From Geothrix sp. (lineage in GTDB: Bacteria; Acidobacteriota; Holophagae; Holophagales; Holophagaceae): 64,000 nucleotides of DNA. Both the position numbers and the translations under genes were made by a program. Of this stretch, positions 32,006 to 39,532 are shown in pieces. The notes beneath the pieces were generated by a model, which made no database searches, was not told where the DNA came from, and saw nothing but the letters and a program-made list of their open reading frames with translations. The DNA is taken from positions 46,694 to 110,693 of the forward strand of contig JAVBYJ010000009.1 of assembly GCA_030824075.1 (NCBI GenBank), in the 5' to 3' direction. Each line of letters opens with the position of its first letter. Within the stretch, counting starts at the first letter, position 1.

Positions 32006-33952
32006 ATGGGACGCCGCATGGTGGCTGTGCTGGTGCTGTTCGCCACTGTTGGGTTGGCTGCGGGGCCGCGGACCTGGACGCCGGAGAAGTGGTTCGAGAA
32101 GCCCAAGTCGCCCCGGATCGCCAACTACCGCATCGAGGCGGTGCTGGATTTCGAACATAAGACCCTGGAGGGGACGGAAACGATCTCCTGGCGGAACACC
32201 GGCACGGCTCCCACTCAGGAACTGCCGCTGCATCTCTACCTCAATGCCTTCAAGGGGCCCCAGAGCCTCTTCGTGAAGGAGAGCGGTGGCCGGCTGCGGT
32301 TTGATCGCCAGGAACGGGCTTCCGATGCCTCCTCCTGGGGGTACTGCCGACTGATCAGTGCCCGGATGGAGGGACGGGATCTGGACGGGCACGATGGGGA
32401 AGACGAGACGGTCCGCTGGCTGAAACTGCCCCGGGCTGTGGCGCCCGGCGAGACAATCCAGGTGGAGGTCGCCTGGGAGAACCGCTACCCCAGGGTCTTC
32501 GCGCGCAGTGGCTGGTCGGAGGACTTCCTCATGTCGGGCCAGTGGTTTCCCAAGGTGGGTGTCTACCAGGGCGACCGTTGGAACTGCCACGCCTATCACG
32601 CGAGCACGGAATTCTTCGCGGATTTCGGCGTCTACGATGTGGCCCTCTCGCTGCCGAATGCGCTGGGCCTGGCCCATACGGGGACTCAGACGAACTTCAT
32701 CACGGAGATCGAGCTGGACCCCAAGCGGCCCCTGAACGTGATCTGGCGTTTGCACGCGGAAGACGTCCACGATTTCGCGTGGGCCGTCATGCCGCGAGAG
32801 ACCTGGCGGAAGCCCGCCATGTTCGAGTACCGCGGCGTGCAGGTCTTCTACTACATCGATGGCCGCAACCGGGGGAACTTCCAGCGGCAGCGCCGGGCCG
32901 TGGAGAATGCGCTGCGTTGGAGTGAGGAGTGGTATTTCAAATACCCCTACCCGACCTTGACGGTGATCGATACGCCGAAGGAGGCAAGTGGCGCGGATGG
33001 CATGGAGTACCCGACACTCATCACGGCTGGTTCGGTTGGCTTCGATCCCCTGCAACAGCGGTTTAGACCGGAGCTGGTGACCCTCCACGAGTTCGGTCAT
33101 CAGTTTTTCTACGGCATGCTGGCCAGCAACGAAGTCGAGGAAGCCTGGCTGGATGAGGGGCTCACGAGCTGGTTTACGCACAAGGCCATGGAGCGCAGCT
33201 ACCATGCGCTGCTGGGTGCGCGGCGCTTCCAGGTGGGTACGGATTTCCTGGAATGGGAGGGCTACTGGAGCCTGCCGAGCGCCGATCCGCTCACCCGGTT
33301 TGGCTACCTGGCCCTCAATTCGCAAAGCTACTTTGTCACCGCCTACGGCAAGCCCACCCTGGTGCTCAACCAGTTGGAAGCGATGCTGGGACGTCCGGTG
33401 ATGGAGCAGGTCGTGCGCGCCTACGCGCAGGAGATGGCCTTCCGGCATCCCACCCGGAACGATTTCAGGCACATCGCGGAGCGGGTGTCCGGCCGCGACC
33501 TGAGCGTCTTTTGGCGGGATTTCGTGGAGGGCACCGATGTGCTCGACTACGGCATCCGGGGCGTGAAGAGCCAGGACATCACCCAGGGCGGGTGGCTCTT
33601 CTCTGACAAGTCACCAGTGTTCGCCGCCCCCCAGCCCGCGGCACCGGGCCGGGTGGGTTCGATCACGTTGGAGCGGAAGGGCGGCATCCAGGTGCCCATC
33701 ACGCTGTGGGTGCGGCTTGAGAACAAGGAAGAACAGCGGCTCGTCTGGGATGGCCAGGACCGCTGGATCACCTATGAGTTCGATTCGCCCGTGGCTGCGG
33801 CCGTGCTCGATCCGGACGGCAACTACCCGATGCTCAAGGACCGCCTCCACATGAGCTACACCCCGAAGCCCGTGCGGCGCGGCTTTCACTACTGGTCCCA
33901 GATGGTGTGGGGCACGGTGGCGGGGTGGCTGCAGGGGTGCGGGATCGGCTGA
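32006..33952 (+). CDS. Secreted M1-family metallopeptidase
   Basis: A 648-residue zinc aminopeptidase-like protein. A signal peptide occupies residues 1-20. The N-terminal beta-domain (IANYRIEAVLDFEHKTLEGTETISWRN) is typical of the M1 family. The catalytic site HEFGHQFFYG followed by a Glu in EAWLDEGLTSW gives the HExxH-x18-E zinc ligands. The ADGMEYPTLI segment corresponds to the substrate N-terminus-binding GxMEN-type loop, here altered to GMEYP as in several exported M1 relatives. GGGAGG lies just before the ATG. Acts in the periplasm or outside; natural substrates unknown. Confidence 0.9.
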   Translation: MGRRMVAVLVLFATVGLAAGPRTWTPEKWFEKPKSPRIANYRIEAVLDFEHKTLEGTETISWRNTGTAPTQELPLHLYLNAFKGPQSLFVKESGGRLRFDRQERASDASSWGYCRLISARMEGRDLDGHDGEDETVRWLKLPRAVAPGETIQVEVAWENRYPRVFARSGWSEDFLMSGQWFPKVGVYQGDRWNCHAYHASTEFFADFGVYDVALSLPNALGLAHTGTQTNFITEIELDPKRPLNVIWRLHAEDVHDFAWAVMPRETWRKPAMFEYRGVQVFYYIDGRNRGNFQRQRRAVENALRWSEEWYFKYPYPTLTVIDTPKEASGADGMEYPTLITAGSVGFDPLQQRFRPELVTLHEFGHQFFYGMLASNEVEEAWLDEGLTSWFTHKAMERSYHALLGARRFQVGTDFLEWEGYWSLPSADPLTRFGYLALNSQSYFVTAYGKPTLVLNQLEAMLGRPVMEQVVRAYAQEMAFRHPTRNDFRHIAERVSGRDLSVFWRDFVEGTDVLDYGIRGVKSQDITQGGWLFSDKSPVFAAPQPAAPGRVGSITLERKGGIQVPITLWVRLENKEEQRLVWDGQDRWITYEFDSPVAAAVLDPDGNYPMLKDRLHMSYTPKPVRRGFHYWSQMVWGTVAGWLQGCGIG

Positions 33953-33963
33953 CGCCAGGGTTC

Positions 33964-34926
33964 CTAGGGCTTTTCAGGCGCCGCATCTCCCATTCGGATG
34001 GACTGGATGGCTCCCTTGCTGTCCAGCGTGATGAGGATGGGGAACCACGCGAGTCCCAGGTGCTCGAAGGCGGCCCTGCTGGGGGCGAACTGGGCGGAGC
34101 GTCCCTCGGCGCGGAGGCGGGCCGCCAGGGCCTGTCCCTCCGCGAGCGGGCTCCCGGACAGGCTGGCGTCGCGCTCATCCAGGCTTCCTGAGGCACTGGG
34201 GATGATCCAGGCCGTACCGGTCGGAATCCCGGGAAGGGGGCCATCCTCCGCAGGACGGATCCAGATCCGGGTGGCCTCCAACTGGTCCAGAGGGAGGTCC
34301 CGGTAGTCGAGGCCCGGCAGGGTCCAAAGGCGCAGGACCGGCGACGGACCGCCGAGGAGCCCGAAGGTTCGCTGGAACCCCTTCAGGGTCTCCTCAGCGT
34401 CCTGGTTCGTCTTCGCTTTGACGGCTGCGAACCGCGTCTCGTCCTGCTCTGCCAGGGCCCAACACAGGCTGTGGCGCAGCGCATATCCACGGATTTGGGC
34501 GGGCCCCGCGCCGAGAAGGCGATCCTCCCACACCCGGCGCAGAGCGGCGTCGAAGGCGCCGGTTCGAACCTGGATCTGGCCCCACCGCCACAGCGCCAGG
34601 GCGGTTCCGGACTGGTGGATGGGCAGGGCCTTCAGCGCGTCGCCGAGGCGGTCTTTCGGCTGTCTCAGCAGGCGGCGCAAGGCCTCGGCCTCCCGGCGGT
34701 TGGACCCTGCGGCAAACGGATTGGCTGGCAGGCCCTGAGCGGGATCGAAGGTGGCGGCGGCTCGAAGCCATCGGTAGGCCAGCGCCGCCGGACCCTTCTG
34801 TTTCGGCGCAGGTGGAAGCGGCCGGCCCCAGTCATAGGCGTCCAGCAGGTCGATCTCCGCCTCCTGGCTGCTTGCGGGTGTCTGGGCCACCACGGCGGGC
34901 GGGGAGGGCATGGGCAGAAGGGGCAT
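33964..34926 (-). CDS. Hypothetical protein, convergent with the M1 peptidase
   Basis: A 320-residue protein of unknown family. It begins with a Pro/Ala-rich stretch (MPLLPMPSPPAVVAQTPASSQEAEIDLLDAYDWG) without a clear signal peptide. A helical middle region contains alternating Ala/Leu/Arg segments suggestive of helical repeats, and the C-terminal domain ends in AWFPILITLDSKGAIQSIRMGD, which resembles a thioredoxin-like or TlpA-type terminus but lacks a CxxC pair. AAGGA seven bases before the ATG at 34926 decides the start. It is divergent from pyrF, 50 bases away. Confidence 0.75.
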   Translation of the reverse strand: MPLLPMPSPPAVVAQTPASSQEAEIDLLDAYDWGRPLPPAPKQKGPAALAYRWLRAAATFDPAQGLPANPFAAGSNRREAEALRRLLRQPKDRLGDALKALPIHQSGTALALWRWGQIQVRTGAFDAALRRVWEDRLLGAGPAQIRGYALRHSLCWALAEQDETRFAAVKAKTNQDAEETLKGFQRTFGLLGGPSPVLRLWTLPGLDYRDLPLDQLEATRIWIRPAEDGPLPGIPTGTAWIIPSASGSLDERDASLSGSPLAEGQALAARLRAEGRSAQFAPSRAAFEHLGLAWFPILITLDSKGAIQSIRMGDAAPEKP

Positions 34927-34976
34927 TTGGGATTCCTTGGTGGCAGAATGGTCCTCCGCATCATACGGGAGTCCCC

Positions 34977-35702
34977 TTGTCTTCACCCACCTCGACCCTC
35001 ACGCCCCGCGAGCGCCTCGTGGTGGCTCTGGATGTCCCCACGGCGAAAGAGGCCCTGGCCATGGCCGAGCGCCTGTCCGGCCGGGTGGGGATGCTGAAGG
35101 TGGGACTGGAACTCTTTTACGCCGAGGGACCGGCCTTGGTGAAGGAGCTGCAGACACGGGTTCCCGTGTTCCTCGATCTGAAGTTGCACGATATTCCCAC
35201 GACGGTTCGGCGCGCCCTCGAGGCGGTGCTGAAGCTGGATCCGCGGCTGATCAACGTCCACGTCCAGGGCGGTCCGGCCATGCTGGAGGCGGCGGTCGAG
35301 GCCGTCCAGGCGCATCGTGCGGCGGGCGGCCGCACGGAGCTGCTGGCAGTGACTGTGCTGACCAGTCTGGACCGCGAGGCCCTGGCGGCCCTTGGACACG
35401 CGGGCCAGCCGGAGGATCTCGCCCTGGCTTACGCAAAGCTGGCCCATCAGGCCGGCTGCGATGGCGTGGTCTGCTCGGCCTGGGAAGCCGCCGCCATCCA
35501 GGAGGCCTGCGGCGAGGGATTCCATCGCCTGACGCCAGGCATCCGCCCGGCCGGTGCCGCCGCCCAGGATCAGGCTCGCGTCATGACGCCCGCCCAGGCC
35601 CTGAGACAGGGGGCCACCTGGCTGGTCGTGGGACGACCCATCACGCACGCGGCGGATCCGGCGTCTGCGGCCGAGGCCATCGTGTCGGAAATGCAGTCCT
35701 GA
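34977..35702 (+). CDS. pyrF: Orotidine 5'-phosphate decarboxylase
   Basis: A 241-residue enzyme for the last step of UMP synthesis (OMP to UMP plus CO2). The catalytic D-x-K-x-x-D array is seen in FLDLKLHDIP, and the phosphate-binding C-terminal motif in VVGRPITHA. RLVVALDVP marks the first beta strand. No ATG suits the homology; the TTG at 34977 with GGGAG five bases upstream is the best start. The next gene starts at the stop codon itself (TGATG), so it is co-translated. The other pyrimidine genes are not in the window. Confidence 0.93.
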   Translation: MSSPTSTLTPRERLVVALDVPTAKEALAMAERLSGRVGMLKVGLELFYAEGPALVKELQTRVPVFLDLKLHDIPTTVRRALEAVLKLDPRLINVHVQGGPAMLEAAVEAVQAHRAAGGRTELLAVTVLTSLDREALAALGHAGQPEDLALAYAKLAHQAGCDGVVCSAWEAAAIQEACGEGFHRLTPGIRPAGAAAQDQARVMTPAQALRQGATWLVVGRPITHAADPASAAEAIVSEMQS

Positions 35703-36244
35703 TGTCCGCCGGATCTCCGCTCGTCTTTCGGCCTTCCTTTGCCCATCGCGCCATGGCCATGCTCCTGTTCGCAGGGTCTTGGCTCGTGGGTGTCCGGGCC
35801 CTGGCTCAGATCATGGAACGGCTCCCGGTTCTGCGGGCCTCACTGAAGGTGGCGGAGGCCGCCGGCGAGCCCACCTGGTCCTTCTGGATTGCGGTCACGG
35901 CGGCCTTCGGTGCGGTGGTGGCTGGCAGCGTTTTGCTGCTTGGCACCCTGCTGGGCGTGCTGATGGTCGAGGGCTCCCAGGTGCTGCTGGACGACCTGGG
36001 CCTGGCCGTGGAACACAACGCCCTTCCGGCGCCCCTGGCACGCAAGCTTGGAGCGGGGCGGCTGCTCTGGAAACAGGTGTCGCGCATCGAACGTTCGGGC
36101 CCCTTCTTTGTCCTGCGGGGCGGGGGCGAAAAGGAGCGCAGCGACCGGAAGGATCCCAACCTTCGCTTTCTTCTGGTGGATGAGCTGGAACGGTTGATCC
36201 TCACCATCCTCGAACGCAGCCCGAACCTCAAGCACGAGGACTGA
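35702..36244 (+). CDS. Hypothetical inner-membrane protein
   Basis: A 180-residue protein with two hydrophobic helices (about residues 16-37 and 62-90) and a cytosolic C-terminal domain containing LLWKQVSRIERSGPFFVLRG, followed by a region that looks like a PH-like or GRAM-like beta domain. No family is recognised. The ATG overlaps the pyrF stop by one base, so it is expressed with pyrF, though a functional link is not evident. A bidirectional hairpin follows the stop. Confidence 0.7.
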   Translation: MSAGSPLVFRPSFAHRAMAMLLFAGSWLVGVRALAQIMERLPVLRASLKVAEAAGEPTWSFWIAVTAAFGAVVAGSVLLLGTLLGVLMVEGSQVLLDDLGLAVEHNALPAPLARKLGAGRLLWKQVSRIERSGPFFVLRGGGEKERSDRKDPNLRFLLVDELERLILTILERSPNLKHED

Positions 36245-36251
36245 TGCTCTT

Positions 36252-36283
36252 CCGGGGGTTCTGCGCTTCGCGCACACCCCCGG
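36252..36283. terminator. Hairpin between convergent genes
   Basis: CCGGGGGT and ACCCCCGG form the outer stem and TGCGC with GCGCA an inner stem around a TTC loop, with small bulges. It lies eight bases after the membrane-protein stop and about 60 bases before the stop of the convergent radical SAM gene. It probably terminates on both strands. Confidence 0.55.
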
Positions 36284-36343
36284 ACCCCCGCGCGAAAGCC
36301 CGGCGGAGCCGGAGTTTCGCTTTCACCCTCCCGAGCCTCCGAG

Positions 36344-37999
36344 CTACAGCTTTGGTCGATTGAGGTACGATTCCGCACCTTTCATCACTCCCGTGGGGCC
36401 GTGGGCGGGTTTCTTCGGGCGAGCCTTGCCCCGCTTCAGTCCCCAGAGCGACGCCAATTCCGTGGCCTCGGGGTTGCCTGGAGCCAGCGCCAGCACCTCA
36501 GCAAGGTCGGCCCGGGCCTGATCGGCCCGCCCGAGCTTCTCGCGCAGCAGGGCCCGTTTCATGAAGCCCCAGGGATTGGCGGGTTCCCGGGCGATGATCT
36601 CGGCGTATTCGGCCTCGGCCTCGGTCCAGCGGCCTTCCTCTTCTGCCGCTTCACCGCAGAGCAGGTTGGTGACGGCGCAGAAGCCCAGCCACGCCTTCTG
36701 TTCGGCGAACTCGGTGGGGGAGAAGCGGGCGTTCGCCTTGGCCCGCTGCCCGGCCTGATCGAGGTGGCGCAAGGCTTTTTCCGTGTGGGCATCCACCCGC
36801 GCGAAGATCTCCGCATCGCCGCTGGCTCGGTAGAAATCCCGCTGGATGCGGCCCTCGGCGCGGTACTGATCGAACATCCGGGTGCCCGGGTAGAGGGCCA
36901 GCGGACTGATCTGGCAGTCGCTGGGCCGGGTGTCGCGGATGAAGGCGGCGGTTTCCTCCACATCGGCCCAGGTTTCGCCCGGGATGCCGGTGATCAGGTA
37001 GATGCCCACGTTCATGCCCACCTTGCGGACCAGGCTCAGGGCCCGCCGCGCGTGGCGGAGGTCGGTGCCCTTATCCAGCAGGGCGAGCACCCGCTCGCTG
37101 CCGTGTTCCACGCCGAACTGCATGAATTCGCAGCCCGCCCGCTTCATGGCCACCAGGCGATCTTCGTCGACGAGGTTCACGCGGCTCTGGCAGTTCCAGA
37201 GGGGGTGCAGGCCACTGCCCTGGATGCCCGCCATCAGTTCCAGCACCCGGCCCCGGTTGGCCGTGAACGTGTCATCCCGGAAGCTGAAGTAGGTGAGCCC
37301 GTGGTTCTCACGCAGCAGCCGCATCTCCCGCAACACGGAGGGCGCGCTGCGGAAGCGGATCGAGGTACCCCAGAACTCGGGCGTGTTGCAGAAGTTGCAG
37401 GTGGCCGGGCAGCCGCGGCTGGTGCTCAGGTAGGCCAGCTGGCCCACGTCGTTGAGGAAGTCCGCCTCCAGGTACTCGGCCGGAACGCCGACGGCATCGA
37501 GGTCCTCCAGGGGCGGCTGGGGGAGGGTACGACCCTCGCGGAGGATGAGCCCCGGGGTCCGCTTCCACAGATCCGATCCGGGAGCGGTCTTCAGGCGCTC
37601 GGCGATGCCCAGGAGGACCGTCTCACCCTCACCCTGCACGATGGCGTCCAGGGCGGGGCAATCCTCGAAGACCTCCTCCGCCAGGTGGGTGGGATGGGGT
37701 CCTCCGGCCAGCAGGACCGCTTCGGGACAGGCCTCCCGGGCCCAGCCCAGCAACTCATAGGAGCGCTTGCGGTTGAAGGTGAACATGGAAATGCCGACCA
37801 CGGATGGGTTCTGGGCCCGGAAATAAGCCAGGACTTCCTTCCGGCCCTTGCCGCTCAGATTGGCCACCCGGCAGGGAAAGGACCGGGATTTGAGCATGGC
37901 CTGCAGGTAGCCCAGACCGATGGGCAGAAAGGTCATCCACTCATCCCCGAAGCCGCTTCGGGGGGCGCTGTAGGCGAGGAGGGTGCGAGGCGAGGTCAT
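36344..37999 (-). CDS. B12-binding-domain radical SAM protein with TPR-like tail
   Basis: A 551-residue protein. The N-terminal cobalamin-binding Rossmann domain (residues 1-140; FLPIGLGYLQAML, VVGISMFTFN, LLAGGPHPT) precedes a radical SAM domain with the cluster motif CPATCNFC at about residue 199. The C-terminal 130 residues form a TPR-like helical region (WTEAEAEYAEIIAREPANPWGFMKRALL). Such proteins perform methylations or ring rearrangements on unknown substrates using SAM and cobalamin. A start at 37999 fits the family; the frame is open to 38026. A possible 57-residue gene lies 14 bases upstream. Confidence 0.9.
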   Translation of the reverse strand: MTSPRTLLAYSAPRSGFGDEWMTFLPIGLGYLQAMLKSRSFPCRVANLSGKGRKEVLAYFRAQNPSVVGISMFTFNRKRSYELLGWAREACPEAVLLAGGPHPTHLAEEVFEDCPALDAIVQGEGETVLLGIAERLKTAPGSDLWKRTPGLILREGRTLPQPPLEDLDAVGVPAEYLEADFLNDVGQLAYLSTSRGCPATCNFCNTPEFWGTSIRFRSAPSVLREMRLLRENHGLTYFSFRDDTFTANRGRVLELMAGIQGSGLHPLWNCQSRVNLVDEDRLVAMKRAGCEFMQFGVEHGSERVLALLDKGTDLRHARRALSLVRKVGMNVGIYLITGIPGETWADVEETAAFIRDTRPSDCQISPLALYPGTRMFDQYRAEGRIQRDFYRASGDAEIFARVDAHTEKALRHLDQAGQRAKANARFSPTEFAEQKAWLGFCAVTNLLCGEAAEEEGRWTEAEAEYAEIIAREPANPWGFMKRALLREKLGRADQARADLAEVLALAPGNPEATELASLWGLKRGKARPKKPAHGPTGVMKGAESYLNRPKL

Positions 38000-38013
38000 G
38001 AGGACTTTCCAGT

Positions 38014-38187
38014 CTACGGGACCCATAGGAGCGCGTCCAAGTCATGGGTGGGGGCTGCACTGGGGCGCCAGCCGAGGGAGGCAAGGAAGGCGACGAAGGC
38101 CTTGGCGGTTCCAAGGTCGAGGAGCCTGACGCAGTATCCCGACGGCTGCCGCCCCAGCCCGAAGGGTGGATGGCAAAGGGCCTCCAT
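38014..38187 (-). CDS. Possible 57-residue small protein upstream of the radical SAM gene
   Basis: An open frame starting at an ATG whose translation looks protein-like: GYCVRLLDLGTAKAFVAFLASLGWRPSAAP and then THDLDALLWVP. It reads into the radical SAM gene on the same strand, 14 bases before that start. No good ribosome site is visible. The opposite strand downstream (to about 38300) encodes a related tail, FLAWKPFAIHAVPIDYLDALLA, so this piece may be half of a small inverted duplication instead of a working gene. Confidence 0.35.
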   Translation of the reverse strand: MEALCHPPFGLGRQPSGYCVRLLDLGTAKAFVAFLASLGWRPSAAPTHDLDALLWVP

Positions 38188-38263
38188 GCAGCGTCAGCGG
38201 GCTTGAACGGTGAACCCGCACCGCCCTGCGCCCCCTTCCTTGCCTGGAAGCCCTTTGCCATCC
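38168..38263. repeat. Inverted repeat with 14-bp perfect arms
   Basis: GGATGGCAAAGGGC at 38168-38181 is exactly complementary to the sequence at 38250-38263. A further small dyad (GCGGG and CCCGC) lies in the loop, and the segment ACTTGGACGCGCTCCTA recurs on opposite strands at both outer ends (about 38025-38045 and 38280-38298). The whole 38025-38300 stretch is thus an imperfect palindrome between divergent genes. Confidence 0.6.
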
Positions 38264-38331
38264 ATGCAGTCCCTATCGATTACTTGGACGCGCTCCTAGC
38301 ATGATGGAAGCACGAACCCCATGGAGGCGTC

Positions 38332-39471
38332 TTGACCGGCAACCTGATCCGGAACTCCGAGACCATCGCAGAGATCATCAAGCGGGCCTGTGAACGGCGG
38401 GAGCTGCTGATCCTGGTGACGCCCTTTCTCCGGTTCGAATCCTCCTTCCTGAAGCTGGACGGATCCGAGATCCATGTCGCGGCCACCATGGGACGGGAGG
38501 ACGCCACGTATGGGCTGCGCAGCGCCGAATTGAAGATGCGATTCCCCCATAGCATCAGTTTCCTGGAGGCACCCACGGCGTTGAAGGGCTTCGGGATGTT
38601 CGACGGGCGGCGCACGCTGCGCGTGGCCCTGCCGGAATTCCTCCAGGAGGAGGATCATCGTGGGTCCTACCGTGTGGATCACGTAGGAAGGGTTCCCGTC
38701 ACGTTCAGCACGCCGAAATACGATCTCATCACGGGCACCCTGGTGGACATCAGCACCACCGGGGCTCGGATCTACAGCACGCGGGACTTTGCCGAGGGGG
38801 AACTGCAGCCTGGTGAGGATATGGCCGCCACCATCCAGCTCACGGACCTCATCCGGATCAACACCATGGTGAAGCTGCGCCATGTGCATGGCCGCACGTT
38901 CGGCGTGGAGTATCGTCCGCAACTGGAGGACCGCCTCCTCCATCCCCTGTCCCGCTGGGTGTTCGAGAAGCGGGAGGAGGACCTGGAGCGCATCTCCCGC
39001 CGTGGCGTCGAGATCGCCGCTCCATCCGAAAGCGGGCGGCCCGTGGCTGCGACGCCATCCGGCCTCCTCCTGGTCTCCGGCGACGCAAGCCTGGAGGCCA
39101 CGCTCCAGAATCTGCTCGGAGGCCTTCAGCCGCTTCGCCGGGTGGCGCCCACCATGTCCGCTCTCAAGGAGGCTTTCAGCCAGAAGCCCGCCCTGGTGCT
39201 CTATCACGTGCCAAGCCTCGGCCTGGATGAGCGCCGACGCCTGAAACCCATGGTGGAGACCCTTCAGGGGCGGGTTCCTTTCCTGCTCCTGGGCACCGGC
39301 ATGGAGGGGGGACCCCTGCTGGAACTGGGCAGCGAGTTGAAGGCCACGGTCTCCATCGTGTTCAACCCTGAGCGGGCCACCTTCTTCCAGCGGCTGGTGC
39401 AGGGGGTGTTGCGGCGAACCTACGAGGGGGGAGAGTCCCCCATGGTGCCGGTGGAGACCGAACCGTCCTGA
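38332..39471 (+). CDS. PilZ-domain protein with receiver-like C-terminus
   Basis: A 379-residue cytosolic protein. Residues 1-110 form an N-terminal domain of the YcgR-N type (LDGSEIHVAATMGRED). A PilZ domain follows (RGSYRVDHVGRVPVTF, then the DISTTGARI motif), the usual binder of cyclic di-GMP. The C-terminal 130 residues have a receiver-like pattern (LLLVSGDASLEATLQNLL) but lack the phosphorylatable Asp. It starts with TTG, five bases after GGAGG. By analogy it links c-di-GMP to motility or surface behaviour; no flagellar gene is adjacent. Confidence 0.8.
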   Translation: MTGNLIRNSETIAEIIKRACERRELLILVTPFLRFESSFLKLDGSEIHVAATMGREDATYGLRSAELKMRFPHSISFLEAPTALKGFGMFDGRRTLRVALPEFLQEEDHRGSYRVDHVGRVPVTFSTPKYDLITGTLVDISTTGARIYSTRDFAEGELQPGEDMAATIQLTDLIRINTMVKLRHVHGRTFGVEYRPQLEDRLLHPLSRWVFEKREEDLERISRRGVEIAAPSESGRPVAATPSGLLLVSGDASLEATLQNLLGGLQPLRRVAPTMSALKEAFSQKPALVLYHVPSLGLDERRRLKPMVETLQGRVPFLLLGTGMEGGPLLELGSELKATVSIVFNPERATFFQRLVQGVLRRTYEGGESPMVPVETEPS

Positions 39472-39532
39472 AGGATGTCAAGCCTCGTTCGGCCCTGGCG
39501 AAACCGTTAGAATCAAGGCTTCCGGAGCCTCC

